Shown: positions 11,000 through 23,019, counted from the first letter of the stretch. The stretch is DNA of 64,000 nucleotides from Astropecten irregularis (GCA_963971285.1 OZ020248.1:16430001-16494000), one strand, 5' to 3'. Numbers and translations are program-made. Notes: generated by a model not told the origin, from the letters alone.

Positions 11000-11661
11000 C
11001 TGTACAGCTGTTTCATGGCGTTGTCCAGAGAGTCCCCTTCGCATACCTGAGTACGTACAAGGGAGCAATTACTCACAAGGAGAAGGAGAAGTACGGCAAT
11101 TCGATTCATCGTGGTTGTATATAATTGCAGCAAGATTCTACATCAACAAAATGACACAACCCAGACGCAACTGACTCTGAAAAATCATTCCCGTGCAATT
11201 TATAGGCAATGGTTGGTCATATGACCTACGGATCCCAGAGTCACGCGTTTAGAAAACGCCCACACAGTCATATACAGTACATAATGTACTTTAAAATACA
11301 AATGTGTAGTAGTACCTCATAAATATTCATGACCTAGAGCCGAATCCGAATTGGTCAATTCACCATGACGTACCAGAGATATACATGTATTTGCTGATCA
11401 CCAGCGAGTAGGCCGGGGAATCTCCGTTACTGTGTTACACGTGTAATCTCACTGCGCATGGAACATCTCACTGCGCATATATCCTAGAGAGAGTATATAT
11501 CCTAGTTTGCAGTGCGCGTGCGTGAACTTCGCCCTACATGAAGCCCACGAAAACGAACGTTTTGCTGCACTTCTCGAAGAAAATTAATGAACGCTCAACC
11601 ACACGCAGGCAGTAAACAGTATATAATAGAAGTGGAGGAACTGCGTATCACTGAAAACAAT

Positions 11662-11742
11662 CAATAGCATAGAAGAGATAAGAAAAAAGTGCTCACCAAT
11701 TAATTGGTGCGCACGTTTTTCTTATCTCTTCTATGCTATTGG
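11662..11742. repeat. 81-bp near-perfect palindrome
   Basis: The arm CAATAGCATAGAAGAGATAA continues to CACCAATT and is followed directly by its reverse complement ending TTATCTCTTCTATGCTATTG. Only about two of some 40 positions mismatch and there is no spacer. It could be a tiny MITE or a hairpin. Confidence 0.8.
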
Positions 11743-12819
11743 CATATAATAGGTTGGCCAGTGCAAACGTTTGTTGAGTGTGCGCACGTAGTAACCTTCC
11801 TGTGAAGTGAAATGTCTCTACTGCTTCTGGTGTAAAGATACTAAAATGCTTTTTGTCTTGTGCTTTGCATGATATACAGGGGTGTTTACACTTTTGAAAT
11901 GGCTGACAAATAACAAATTATATGACTTTTGGTGGAAAGATTTATATGTATGGAAAGCTCAGACACCCACCTTTCATATGACATAAAAAAAATACCGAAA
12001 ATGATTCATGCTTGGGTGAGCACCACTCACTTTTGTAAAGGGTATGGAAAGTAGGTTGCGCAGGAATCGTCCTTTCAATTTGTGAGAGGAAAGTCCTTTG
12101 GAGCCTACGGATTTGGAGATGATTAAACAAAATTAGGATCAATTGTGTTGGGCTTGGGTCTGCTGAGTGAAATATGTGTTTTATGGGATTAACATTTTAT
12201 GCAAGAGTGAATAGATATTGCATTTATTATTGTAGCATTGTATCTTTCCATGGTACTCAGTGGGGTGTGAGTCAGGCAGGATGGGGTAATGCTACATGAT
12301 GCAGGGGATGTGAGATAGGGTAGGACTTTGTTGGTTGGGTGGGATAAGGCTCAAGAGGACATTTGCCCCCTCCTCTCCTCTCTCTCTCCCTCTTCCTGGG
12401 TGTGATTGTGCATCTTGATGACTCATATGCATTGATCTCCACTGCAAAATATCCAGACCAGCTTCCCTTATTCCTCATTTTTTCATTTCAAAAATGTGGA
12501 CTTGTTGCTATCACCATGCACTGAAGAATAAGTAGCCAACATCTGTGACTTTCCTTTTTTCACCAAACCGTATTTGAAGATTCAATAATCTGCACCTGGA
12601 TATTAAGTTATGCAATGAGATGTTTAACAAATCTTAGGAGACTTGAATTGGAGAGGGGGAGGGGGTAATTCTTCACTATCCATTGAAGGTTTTGTATCAC
12701 AAATTGAAAGGACAATTCCTGCGCAACCTAATTTCCATAGCCTTTACAAAAGTGAGTGGTGCTCACCCAAGCATGAATCATTTTCGGTATTTTTTTATGT
12801 CATATGAAAGTTGGGTGTC

Positions 12820-15800
12820 TACGGAGCCCCTAAAGGGACATTAATTTTTTTTTTTCTCGTGCGCACGACATAATTATCTCGTGCGCACGACATATTATCT
12901 CGTGCGCACGACATAATTATCTCGTGCGCACGACATATTATCTCGTGCGCACGACATAATTATCTCGTGCGCACGACAAAATTATGCGTGTGGAGGGGGA
13001 GGCAAAATCATACATGTAGCCGTGGTTACACAAATCATGTCAGGAGAGCGGACCCAAATGGTCTTACCACAATGCCAACAAAATGACGGACACATACACA
13101 GTTATAGAGTCATCTTTGTTTTCTATTTCTACCTCCATGATAGCTCAGAAAAACGAAAAACCGGACTGCTCTCTTAGAAGTTGAAAGCTTATATTAGTGT
13201 GATCGAGCTCAAAAAAACTTCAAGAGGCATAGTATAGTTCTTTAGATGGTGGAAGGTGGTCGGGGGGGGGGGGTGGAAGATGGGTCTAATAAACTTACGA
13301 CGCCCCACCATAGCTAAACCACAGGCGGTGGACACCGGGGGGGGGGAACCAGCGGAATTAACATGATTTATGGTAGTGAAAACAGCTAACTGACGTTTCA
13401 ACTGAGAAGAACAGGGGTGTTCCTCTGCCTCTATTCTACCTCCATGCTTGTATATAAAACAATCAGAAAATTTCAATCAACCAGATTCATACAAAATCAG
13501 ACCAGTGGAACGCTAGCAAAGAAGGAGACAGGACGGGAATGAAAAGAACTTTTAAAGAACAACTTTATTCCGGTGAATCATAAGTTTTATTTGGAAATTT
13601 AACACAATCTGTAAGTGACATCAAGTAAGTGACATCAAGAGACAGCCTTGCCAAAGCATGGAATGTTTCAATCAACTTGCTGTAGGTATTTTTGCCATGA
13701 TGTTTTGAAAAGTTTATGGGGATCAGCTGCTCATCCAGATAATAAGAATCTTTCTTTAACATGTGTTTACTTTTTATTGAGAACTGACATCACAAGGACG
13801 TCATTAATAAGGTATTACAGTATCTTACTTTGATCAATGCTTTTGGAAATCACTATGACGTACAATAAAATCCTGCATGGGCCTTTTGAAACATTTATCA
13901 AACGCTATATTTGTATCAAAATGTTTGTTGTATTTCTTTATACATTTTACCATGTCATCCTTGTTCACATTGAAACAAATGGGTTTCAGAACGATTCTCT
14001 AAAGAATTATGCTCAATTGCTATACATGTAGTTCACATACATGAAAGGTCAAGTTTCCTGGTCATTTTAAAAGTTTCTAAAGAAACAGATTAATGAAACA
14101 GTTTTTATTAACCAATACAAAAATTGCCTTCGTTGGAAAGTAATTTGATGTTAATAGTGAGCAGCTTAAATCATTTCATTCATGTTCTTGACACACTGTG
14201 TTGACAGCAGTTGTTATTTTGAAATTGAGGTGTTAACTCATCTTACACCACCCGTACAAATAGGGGGAAAATTTACAGATGGAAGGAAATTGTACCCGGC
14301 CTTTAGAACAAAATGCCCCCGTAACAAGCCGGATTCACTGGTGCAGGCTTATTATTGATACATGTACTACATTAACACTTGAGAAATTGTGTCTCTGAGT
14401 TCTGTGTACAGGTTTACAGCTGACTCTGGGTCTTTGGGAAATTCATAACCATTGTTAGCCATGAGAGAACAGCACAGTTCATGCACATCTTCATCACAAG
14501 GGATTCGCTTTCTGTATCTACATTCTTCCTTGGCAATACGAACTCGCTCTGGGGATGTATTACAGAGGAAATCTGCAGATAGGCATAAAGTCCTTGCAAG
14601 AAGTACATTATATTGGGACGGCCGAAGGGTACCCGGGCATTTCTTGATGGTCGGATTAAGTGCCGATTATAAGTGTTGATAACTTCATCCAGCTCTTCCT
14701 GTGGACCAAGAAAAGAAAAACATCACTTGTTATTATTGGGATTGGTTGAAGTATAAGGTGATCACAATATGTAAAATTTAAAATTACAAATATGTTCATA
14801 TCAATAAATATAGCCAATGACATAATAGTTTCAGGGGATTCCACAACCCCTACTGAAATCATGGCCCCTCCCCATCAATAACCTAGGTTACAACATACAA
14901 ATTAACTGTACCCACCTGAATAAGATGCATGAAGCAGAACTGAATGAGATTCACATCAAGAAAGTTGCCAGCAAATTTCCCTTCATCAACTAAATCCTGG
15001 AAGAGGCAAATCCAGTAGTCTGTACATTCTCGCCGCAAAATTGACTACATGTATTCAATCCTTTGATTTGCCGTGCTTGGGCCCTCCAGGTAGCTACTGT
15101 CAACATCTTCATTGTTGTCCTCCATCCGTAGAAAATGTCTGTATATCTTTCACATAGCCATTCTCTGTGCCATGATCACCCCGAACGAACTATGGGCATC
15201 CAGACAGAGATTCCACAGCTTCCATGAAGTATCCCCCAATGAGCAGGGGATCCGAGGACGTGTTGAAGGCATACATCCAAACAATTCGCCGTCATATAAT
15301 ATGTCATCAGCATTCATTATTATCATCTGAAACCAAAAACAAATTACATTTTTTTTGGTGGTCATCTTTTGTACTTGGGTTGGGGTTAAGTGGTTAGAAG
15401 TAGTTGTAGAAGCCTACGTTGTAGCACTCAGCAGGGTTTCACATTAGCCTTTGTACATGTAATTGGTAACTAACTTTACACATCGAACTTCACATCGAAC
15501 ATTTTGCCCGATCGAGATACTTAAAATGGCTTTTAATTAGCTAACAAAGGGATCAAGAAGTATTCAATAAAAATAAACACAATGGAAACTATACCTGTGT
15601 TTGTAAGAGATATGACCTCTTTTTGGTGTTGTACTTGTGAACGGCATGAACATGCAAGTTGAACAGCTGACTCCTCGTCTTTTGTGCACGAGATAATTAT
15701 GTCGTGCGCACGAGATAATATGTCGTGCGCACGAGATAATTATGTCGTGCGCACGAGATAATATGTCGTGCGCACGAGATAATAATGTCGTGCGCACGAG

Positions 15801-15838
15801 ATAAAAAAAAAATTGAATGTCCCTTTAGGGGCTCCGTA
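12820..15838 (-). mobile_element. IS3EU-like DNA transposon, 3.0 kb, decayed
   Basis: The termini TACGGAGCCCCTAAAGGGAC are inverted at the two ends. Each is followed by a T-rich tract and then about six tandem copies of a palindromic unit (ATTATCTCGTGCGCACGACAT) in opposite orientation at each end (12,856-12,978 and 15,682-15,803). GGTGTC flanks both ends (12,814-12,819 and 15,839-15,844) as a 6-bp target duplication. Inside is a broken integrase-core transposase. A 6-bp duplication and an integrase-type DDE core fit the IS3EU group of eukaryotic transposons as I recall it. About 1.4 kb of the left interior (12,980-14,366) shows no recognisable coding sequence. Confidence 0.8.
14367..15326 (-). 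pseudogene. Integrase-core (IS3EU-type) transposase, pseudogene
   Basis: Two exons (15,326-14,916 and 14,698-14,367) are joined by good splice signals (TTCAG, GTGGGT; GTCCACAG). They read RRIVWMYAFNTSS, GGYFMEAVESLSG, VRGDHGTENGYVKDIQTF, GPSTANQRIE, LIQFCFMHLIQ and then TYNRHLIRPSRNARVPFGRP. The order RGD(H)GTEN with a later E and the closing RPSRN..PFGRP is that of animal integrase-core proteins. Damage includes stops after SLSGCP and after RIEYM (the expected Trp is TAG), and frameshifts after FSTDGG and near 14,600, after which ARTLCLSADF continues the protein in another frame. It ends TELRDTISQVLM. The N-terminal part is not found. Inactive. Confidence 0.8.
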
Positions 15839-15951
15839 GGTGTCTGAGCTTTCCATACATGTAAAACTTTCCACCAAAAGTCATATAATTTGTTATTTGG
15901 CGGCCATTTCAAAAGTGTATAGTTTTTTTTAGACACCCTGTATATTAACAT

Positions 15952-17751
15952 CTTAATTCATATTTTCTTTAGTAACATTTACATGTATCATCACCTCCCT
16001 CATTTCCCTCCCTTTTTTAAAGCTTTGGTAAGCAACCCTGTTGTTCCTGAGTGGTATAGGGGATTTCCCCTCCCGACCCCGCTAGACATTGACTTGGCAG
16101 CAAGTCCTTCCTAATGTTTTTCGATCTAAATTCACTGTAGCTTTATGGCTTCCCAGATTTCAATAAAAGATGATTTGGCGACGGGCGACAGCAGATATGG
16201 AATTCCATACGCTGGCGACTGGGTTCATATTTGCAGTTATGAGGCAGTATGACGTGAAGAGATTGTGTGATCCTTCATGGGTTCCTCGACCCAACTTTGT
16301 ACTTAAGTACAATTTTCCAGACGCCATTTTCAAGTCCTTAGAGGCAGGTAGAGACGGTGTCCGAGGTCTACGCTGACCAGTACAAAACCATTGAGGAGTC
16401 CATTGCAGCTGCTGCTTCCATTTCAAAGTGTAAGCATTCCAGAACGTATCACACATTTCACATCAAGGACATCTAACAACTGAACGCCAAACAGTATCAA
16501 TCTTTATAGAGTCTTACATCTCTGAGCAATGCTAATTAACAAATTGTTTTTATTTCTTAGCATTTGTCATATCACATTATATAACATTATATCATTTCAT
16601 TGGAGGATTGTATGTCACGTGATACTTGATAAATAGACCAATTCATGGCTTACGTCACAACCGTTGAAATTTGTTCCATCCACCGTGAATTTTTGGTTCC
16701 ATCCGATTTGTACCATTGCACCCAAGGGACTGTAATTGGTCAAGCGGCGTTTCATTTATTTGTCACCAAGTGCATTTGGCGCGCAACGCGCGTTACTGTA
16801 ATAAGATCATAGTTTGCCAAGATTTTTAGCTTTTTTTGTCTCGCTAGATCCACTCAGATGTAATATAAAACAAATAATCCACTCAGATGTTATAAAAAAA
16901 AAATGAATGTTTGACATTTGTAGAATGGTAAAAATAATTTCATTTCATGGAATTGTTTTTACCATTCCACTCATAAACATTCATTATTTGTATAAAGGTG
17001 ACGGCAGTTATCATTGGGCTTATTATTAAATAATAAATGTTGGCATCGTCCATTGCAGTTGTGATCCTGATATCATGGTCCACGCCCATCGTATGGGCTT
17101 GACAAACGAACCACTACCCCCTGGTGTTCATCGTTCAACTACATTGGTTGAACGATCGATTCGCAAGTAAACATTTAAACAACGCACCTTACACGAGGTC
17201 GCTGCATCGAAACCCTCAAAGGCACAGATTGATAAAGTTACGCCCAAAACGTTTGTCATGCTGTAATTCTAACTATTATTGATTTTAAGTAAATTTTGTG
17301 CCGATTTGAGGTGAATTATGAACGTTATTGTAAACTGGAAACTTTGCGAACCATTTTGTTTAAACTTGCAGTAAGCCATAGAAGCTCTGAAGGCGTTGCT
17401 GGTCTACAATGCACATCCCAGATACTAAAGAGTATCGTGCATTTCAGGACAAACTTCGTGGTCGCTACTTGGCTCTGTGCGGTGAGGAAGAAATCGGGGT
17501 ATTAAGAATTATGAATAAAAGGGCCGTGAGGATAAGACGTCTGAAACTCACCTCAGGACAATCTGAGTATTCAATGAAAAGGCACAGAAAATAACTTAAG
17601 CGCACGTTCCTGGTGTCAGTGAGGCTTTGACGTCTATTATGATTTTGGGTAAATAACTTTCTGGCAAACTGTCCCACAATGCATTTCTCAAATGCATTCA
17701 CGCACATTCCAGGGGCCAATTTCATAGAACTGCTCATGGCACCAAATTTTC
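15952..17751. other. Intergenic DNA with hairpins; no confident gene
   Basis: A palindromic block at about 16,903-16,990 has arms AATGAATGTTT / AAACATTCATT and AGAATGGTAAAAA / TTTTTACCATTC. A short hairpin (ATCGTTCAAC/GTTGAACGAT) lies near 17,128. Open frames here (for example 16,170-16,376) match no family I know. Confidence 0.45.
17409..17594 (+). CDS. Small hypothetical ORF, 61 codons
   Basis: The frame starts ATGCACATCCCAGAT and encodes a basic, Arg/Lys-rich peptide (YRAFQDKLRGRYLALCGEEE, then KRAVRIRRLKL) ending MKRHRK and a stop. The charged composition is unlike the AT-rich surroundings, but no domain is recognised and no splice context is clear. It may be a transposon relic or spurious. 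Confidence 0.2.
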   Translation: MHIPDTKEYRAFQDKLRGRYLALCGEEEIGVLRIMNKRAVRIRRLKLTSGQSEYSMKRHRK

Positions 17752-18383
17752 TTAAAGGTAATATTATACTTTGGTTTTTATCAAAGAATACAGATTTATG
17801 GGAAAAAATATCAAGACAGATACAGTAACAGTCATCTGTGTCCAATACGGTGCCCACTTTTTGAAGAAAAAAAAAACAGTGAAAAACAGCTACAGTATTT
17901 CATAATTCTTTTCTCTTTTATTTTTTATCTTTTAAAAGATCAAAAAGATTTTCGATCGTTGTTTTACTAATTTCTGGATAAATACACTATTTTAGACGGA
18001 ACATGTTTAACTGTATGTTTCTTCCAAGTTCCAACACCATTATTATTATTATTAATTTCTAGTAATGACAACAAGGATTCCTCAAAAGCTCGAAAGCCCG
18101 ATGAAACCTATTATGGAAAGATGATGAGAAGAAGGTACAGTTTTAGAGATGGGAGGAAAACCCCACAGTTATATTCTGGGTAAAACCCACGGAATTAGGT
18201 AGGGACTGAGGACCCAATCCACCTGTGGACTGAGCCGGACTTGAACCTGGTCCACAGAGGTGAAAAGCGAGGAAAGAACCGCTACACCAACCAGACTCCC
18301 ATCTTCATACCCTGTAAGTTATAGGTAAATCTGTAAACATTCCTGTTTTGGTGTCTTACCAAAAGTACATGTGCTACCTTTAA
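17752..18383 (+). repeat. TTAA-flanked MITE, copy 1, interrupted by a SINE
   Basis: It starts TTAAAGGTAATATTATACTT and ends in TACCTTTAA. The body matches copies elsewhere (CGGTGCCCACTTTTTGA, CTTTTAAAAGATCAAAAAGA, TTTCTGGATAAATACAC, GTAAATCTGTAAACATT). The consensus is broken between CAACACCAT (about 18,047) and ATCTTCATACCCTG (18,301), where a tRNA-derived SINE sits. The TTAA ends suggest mobilisation by a piggyBac- or Kolobok-type transposase; that is inference. Confidence 0.85.
18142..18300 (-). repeat. tRNA-derived SINE inside a MITE
   Basis: On the minus strand the head reads GGTTGGTGTAGCGGTTC (box A region) and GGTTCAAGTCCGG (box B). It is followed by a body (GGATTGGGTCCTCAGTCCC, CCGTGGGTTTTACCCAGAAT) ending in GGTTTTCCTCCC. 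The left limit is approximate. A decayed relative lies at about 45,290-45,480. Confidence 0.75.
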
Positions 18384-19509
18384 TGAATAACAACTGCAGT
18401 AAATTGGGGCAACCAAATACAATTGTTTTTTCTAATGTTTTTTTTTTCGGAGTCCAGCGTTTAATTGAAATGGATATTAGTGGTAAGATTAATGAAGAAC
18501 CATGCACCCACCAAACATTTGGACGATATAATATTTATCAGATGGGTGCACAAATACCGGGAACTTTTATGACGCGGTGTTATGTTATACAGACCTCTGG
18601 CATCCGTTGGAAACGCCCATTGACACATACACAATTTGCATGTTATAATTACGATATGATGCAATTATGTCTGGATTGTCGTCAGAGGGCGCCAAACACG
18701 ACTGCTACAGGGTGCACCACGCGGAAGACCAATAATCGTAAACACAACTTTGTTTAATTTTTGATGAGGGGGTCGGGGAGTTGGTTGAGTCTCATTGAGT
18801 CACTGCACAAATTACACAGCAGTTTGAAATTTATTCTTGATCAGGACAAAAAATTTCCATTATTTATTTCTGCCCTTATTATTTGCATAGACATTCAAAC
18901 ACATCAAAATATAGAGTACAAACGTGTACATACTTTGGTCTTTGGGGATCATTTTTATTCATAATTTTCTTTTCATTATTCATGTCTTTCCCTGAAACAA
19001 ATATAGACATTCTGTTTTCAAGGTGACCAGATGAAACACTGCCACATTCTGGTTCATGAAAAGTGTGTCGTTCAAAGATGGTATATATCTGCCACTATCT
19101 TAAATGAAATTGACAGGAGTTTTATTGACTCTTTGGTATTAACACCTGTGGTTTTGTGCCTGCTGAAAAAGCAACTGAAAAGGAAATTGATAGCGATATA
19201 CATGTAACGAACACCACCAGCAATGTCCAGCACAGGGCTGATTTTGATGAGATAAACCTCATTTGCTTTGTATGATTCACAGGGAGTTTGCCAGATTGAT
19301 GACCACATACAAAAATAAATCCTTCAAATCAATGTCCAGTTGTGGCATTTCTAAATGCTCTACATTATGTATGATTTTAAATAGCCAGTCAATCAGTCAT
19401 CAATTCCATCATAGACAATTTTCCTTCAAATTCTGATTGTCATTGAATGCAATCACACAGTATTGTGAAATATTATAAATGGTCAAAAGTGTCCAATTCA
19501 TGATAAATC
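18384..19509. other. AT-rich DNA; probable 3' flank of the next gene
   Basis: No recognisable protein. A minus-strand AATAAA (TTTATT near 19,119) could be the poly(A) signal of the two-exon gene to the right. Confidence 0.4.
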
Positions 19510-20234
19510 TCAGTCCTTCAGCAAATCTCGTATCATCTCCTTGTGGGCAGATAGCTCTCCCATCTTGAGTCCTATGGTCCTTTTCACGTTCTGCCTTTGT
19601 GCCTCATTAAGACGAGACAGTAGGGCTTGATATCCCTTCAGTGTCTCATCAACTGCCTGGTCAGCATCTTCCAGGTCCTCATTGAAGTACACTGTTCCCA
19701 TTGATTCTCTCTGTAATGGTAATATGAAATATGAAATAGGTGATTCTTCATTCTTCATTTTTTTTTCTCTATGAGACTAATCCTAGGTTAGTAAAAGCAG
19801 TAGAGTGACTATGATTTTTTGTGTAGTTTTCTCAAACTCACTGCATCATCGAGTAACTCTTTGGCCTCCATAAAGCTTTCAGTCAGTCTGTCAATTTCTT
19901 TCCGTAGGGCCTCTTCTGTCACCCCAGTGGTCATCCAGCGGGTGTGTGACAGATTCCACTGGCACTGCCACTGGCACTGGCGGGACTGCATTGTCTGTGC
20001 TTGGCCCTGCAGGGCATGCTGGGTACGAAGCGTTCCTACACTTGCCCGACAATGAACCACATTTCTTGAATTTTTCAAGCTTCTTTGTGAGCTAGAATTA
20101 ATATAACGCTGAAATATGATTGCTCTGCTTCTATGAGAAGGTATTCCTTGAACTGAGAGTCCACTGACTGCTCCAAACCTATTAAGAAAAGAGCGAGAAA
20201 GTCCAAAAATAGACGGCTTCATGGGCGCCGCCAT
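19510..20234 (-). CDS. Small, probably mitochondrial coiled-coil protein, two exons
   Basis: Exon 1 (20,234-19,842, 131 codons) and exon 2 (19,710-19,510, 66 codons plus stop) join in phase 0 through a consensus donor (GCA, GTGAGTTT) and acceptor (CCATTACAG), giving 197 residues. Residues 1-90 are rich in Arg, Ser and Gln and almost free of acids (MAAPMKPSIFGLSRSFLNRF), as in a mitochondrial targeting leader. Residues from about 103 are charged and helical: EEALRKEIDRLTESFMEAKE, then ESMGTVYFNEDLEDADQAVD, GYQALLSRLNEAQRQNVKRT and GLKMGELSAHKEMIRDLLKD at the end. That looks like a short conserved helical core, but I cannot name the family. The start lies in a gccATGGCGGCGCCC-like context on the minus strand. 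It is a single-copy-looking host gene, and its intron is about 130 bp. Confidence 0.75.
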
Positions 20235-21013
20235 TTTAATTTTTCAGGGTCTGATATTTTTGTCTCTTTCACGGAATCAAAATATCAATTAAAACAAATT
20301 TTATTTTTTGTAAGATCAAAAAAGCAAATTATAGCTAAATAAAAAACAAATTTACAGATGTTTATATTTCATATTGCAAGGGGAAAAGGATTATGAAATT
20401 ATCACTCATTATCCTGTTTCAATTCATAAATTATCATACAGTTGAAAAATTGCCCGGATGTACTATGTCTTTCCTCGTGGAGTTATGGTTGAATTCGCTT
20501 AATTCAAAGTGAATTTACTGGTGCGTTGAACGGAGCGTGTGCGAAATGGATACCTGAGGGTCCAAATTCAAGGAAAACACAAGGTAACTGTTCACGATTG
20601 ATGTGTTCCACCTTAAGCATTGCGCAGATTTGTGCATGTCATTGACTCAAAAACTTGCACTGCAAAAATTAGCCCAGTTTCCGGACAGTTGGAACATGGG
20701 GTTGAATGCTAACCTAGTGAGCATGGTGAGTAGTGCTACACTATGCTACGCTTGCATATGTACAGAAACGTACATACATGTACTAGTACTACTAAGTAGT
20801 GCATTGTAAATTTGGTAAGGGTGTACTTACAGGTACGATACCTAAGGGAATAAAACAACTTTAATAGATTCTACTGTTCCAAAATGATGTTTTTGACTTT
20901 CACTTCAAATGTTCCCGAGTCCAGTTAAAATAAAACCCCAGGTAGGCTAGAAGAATTTTGTGCAACATTTCAGAATAAAAATGTAATTTTCTTACGCGCT
21001 TGTTGCGAACTTG
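20235..21013. other. Promoter-side flank of the two-exon gene; no other gene seen
   Basis: AT-rich. The minus-strand gene starts at 20,234, so its promoter lies here; no clear TATA box. No protein similarity recognised. Confidence 0.4.
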
Positions 21014-21266
21014 TAGTTGCGATGATCGTAACACTAGGTCTGACCAGGGACTGGGACCTTAGGGTTACGACAAAACTTGTTCAAAAAAATGGGTACGACC
21101 TTTTTGGCCAACTCCTGAACTACGTTTCCACTTAGTTTTCCACTTTCCAAAATCCAAACACAAAATCTGACTACATGGATCTGATCGGTACTTATCAATG
21201 AGTCATATAAAACCACTTTGAATATCGAAAGATCATTTTCTGCAGAAAAAATGACCAAAAACTTAC

Positions 21267-21330
21267 CGAAGGTGTCCAGATTCCCTCCGTTTGCCGTCAG
21301 TCGGCCATTTTGAATAGTGCGCAGTGCCAT
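21267..21330 (-). other. Outward ATG exon with splice donor in the left arm
   Basis: The minus strand shows ATGGCACTGCGCACTATTCA followed by an open frame to a consensus donor (CTTCG, GTAAGT) after 64 bases. A TGACGTAA (CRE-like) word lies about 15 bases upstream of the ATG. The right arm carries the mirror copy. Without splicing the frame runs on for 98 codons from this ATG. Whether it is transcribed is unknown. Confidence 0.35.
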
Positions 21331-22702
21331 CTCGACCAAATTACGTCATGCGCAATGCCGTTTTGGCTGTTCCACCTTTCAAACTCAAACTCGCAGCCCT
21401 ATGGAGGGCTCGTATCACGTGCGTTGTACAGTGCTATACACGGCATATCGCATAATATGTGTGAGCGTGTCCGTCTAATAAATCACAGGTGACCAGACCA
21501 GACCCGTGCGCCCGAAACTGCCGAATTAAGTTTTCCTCCGCTCTTCTGATATGACAGGTGAAGAAAAACGTATACGGCGTGATTTGTTTCCGACAACCAA
21601 CACAGGCCGACATCGAACACATGCGAAATCTAAATAAAAATAAAAATATTCTGATCGACCGTCCTTCCAAAGTACCGTAAATCGTCGGCTGATCAGCTTA
21701 TAAATCTTACTTGAATTTCAATTTCAGTATTCAATATTTTGTTCAATTGGCCAAGTAGAAACACTCTTTTCATAATTATACTGAATCTAAATTTTTTTTC
21801 GTGAAATCCTTCCGAAACCGACCGACGATCGCATTAAAAAATTAAGACTCGTACAAACATTGCCCACACTGCAGAGAAAGACAGCCTGGTATCCGCGTGC
21901 GTAATAGCCACAGTTTCAAAGCAAACGTGCACCAGCGAAGGTCTCAAATCAGTACGTTATACACGTGCCGTGTGCTTGAAATGAAGTGTATATTGCGCTC
22001 GGTCGGAAGGCCTACCTTTTTGGATCGCGGCCGGCGTCGCTCCACCGTTACGGTCGGTGGCTCACGGCCGGCCGGCTCGGTACAGATTTCGCCGTGGGCT
22101 TGAAATGTTGCGCTCGGTCGGCACCTTTTTTGGATCGCGGCCGGGTTCGTTACTGTATACGGCTCGGTACAGAACTACAGATTTGCAGTAAGAAATTGTG
22201 GTTTGTCCGCGATCCGCAGTGGAATATTCCGGTGATATTTTTACTAATATGTCCTCACTGTCCTACCGGGTATGATCATTTTTTGTGTAATTGATGACCG
22301 GATATATTTTTCAGTCCAGCGTTAATTCCGACCACTGCGCGATCTGTGATGAGGTGGATGACCTTTTTATTCTGTTTGATCATGGATTGGGTCGGCGCCG
22401 AGTTTGTGACTTGCTAACATTTTGTCTGTTTGCGGGACCATTCGTAAAGGAAATCATTTGAAAATCTTAGCAATTTCCTTCAGTTCATGATGAAAGATTT
22501 GAATTGTCAGCGGCAGCTTGACATGGGCAAACAATGCGGACTTAAAAAAAAACCTCCTCCATACTGTATGTGATATGCGTGTACATGTACATGGTATCAC
22601 AGCGCACGTGTTATTCTGGGAACACCCTCCATAGGGCTGCGAGTTTGAGTTTGAAAGGTGGAACAGCCAAAACGGCATTGCGCATGACGTAATTTGGTCG
22701 AG

Positions 22703-22766
22703 ATGGCACTGCGCACTATTCAAAATGGCCGACTGACGGCAAACGGAGGGAATCTGGACACCTTCG
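22703..22766 (+). other. Outward ATG exon with splice donor in the right arm
   Basis: Mirror image of the left-arm exon: the same CRE-like TGACGTAA, ATGGCACTGCGC and CTTCG, GTAAGT. The two arms differ at only a few positions over about 300 bases, and both keep the frame. Confidence 0.35.
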
Positions 22767-23019
22767 GTAAGTTTTTGGTCATTTTTTCTGCAGAAAATGA
22801 TCTTTCGATATTCAAAGTGGTTTTATATGACTCATTGATAAGTAACGATCAGATCCATGTAGTCAGATTTTGTGTTTGGATTTTGGAAAGTGGAAAACTA
22901 AGTGGAAACGTACTTCAGGAGTTGGCCAAAAAGGTCGTACCCATTTTTTTGAACAAGTTTTGTCGTAACCCTAAGGTCCCAGTCCCTGGTCAGACCTAGG
23001 GTTACGATCATCGCAACTA

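Larger units (their letters stand above)
11877..15951. mobile_element. Foldback element split by an IS3EU-like insertion
   Basis: The left end (ACAGGGGTGT .. ACACTTTTGAAATGGC) at 11,877 is matched in reverse complement by the right end (GCCATTTCAAAAGTGTATAG .. ACACCCTGTAT) at about 15,951. A second block pair (11,965-12,085 with 12,695-12,819) continues the same palindrome. Removing 12,820-15,844, the inserted element plus one copy of GGTGTC, restores a continuous right arm that matches the left arm base for base over the junction. The host element is therefore about 1.05 kb with arms of about 200 bp. It has no transposase of its own. Confidence 0.85.
21014..23019. mobile_element. 2.0-kb transposon with about 400-bp terminal inverted repeats
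   Basis: TAGTTGCGATGATCGTAACA opens the element and TTACGATCATCGCAACTA closes it. The arms 21,014-21,420 and 22,615-23,019 are nearly identical reverse complements. The 1.2-kb centre has GC-rich imperfect duplications (GCGCTCGGTCGG, TTTTGGATCGCGGCCGG, CGGCTCGGTACAGA) near 21,990 and 22,108 but no transposase. A 68-bp miniature of the same ends at 56,804 has a 9-bp target duplication, which suggests a Mutator-type (MULE) relative. The 9-mers flanking this large copy (GCGAACTTG and ATTATGTTG) do not match. Confidence 0.8.

Noticed and set aside
11662-11742. microRNA precursor
   Set aside because: The stem has no loop, is almost perfectly paired and is longer than typical metazoan hairpins with mismatched bulges; a palindrome is the simpler call.
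13190-13476. Minus-strand ORF inside the IS3EU-like element
   Set aside because: Crosses G/C homopolymers, has no domain and is not in frame with the integrase remnant.
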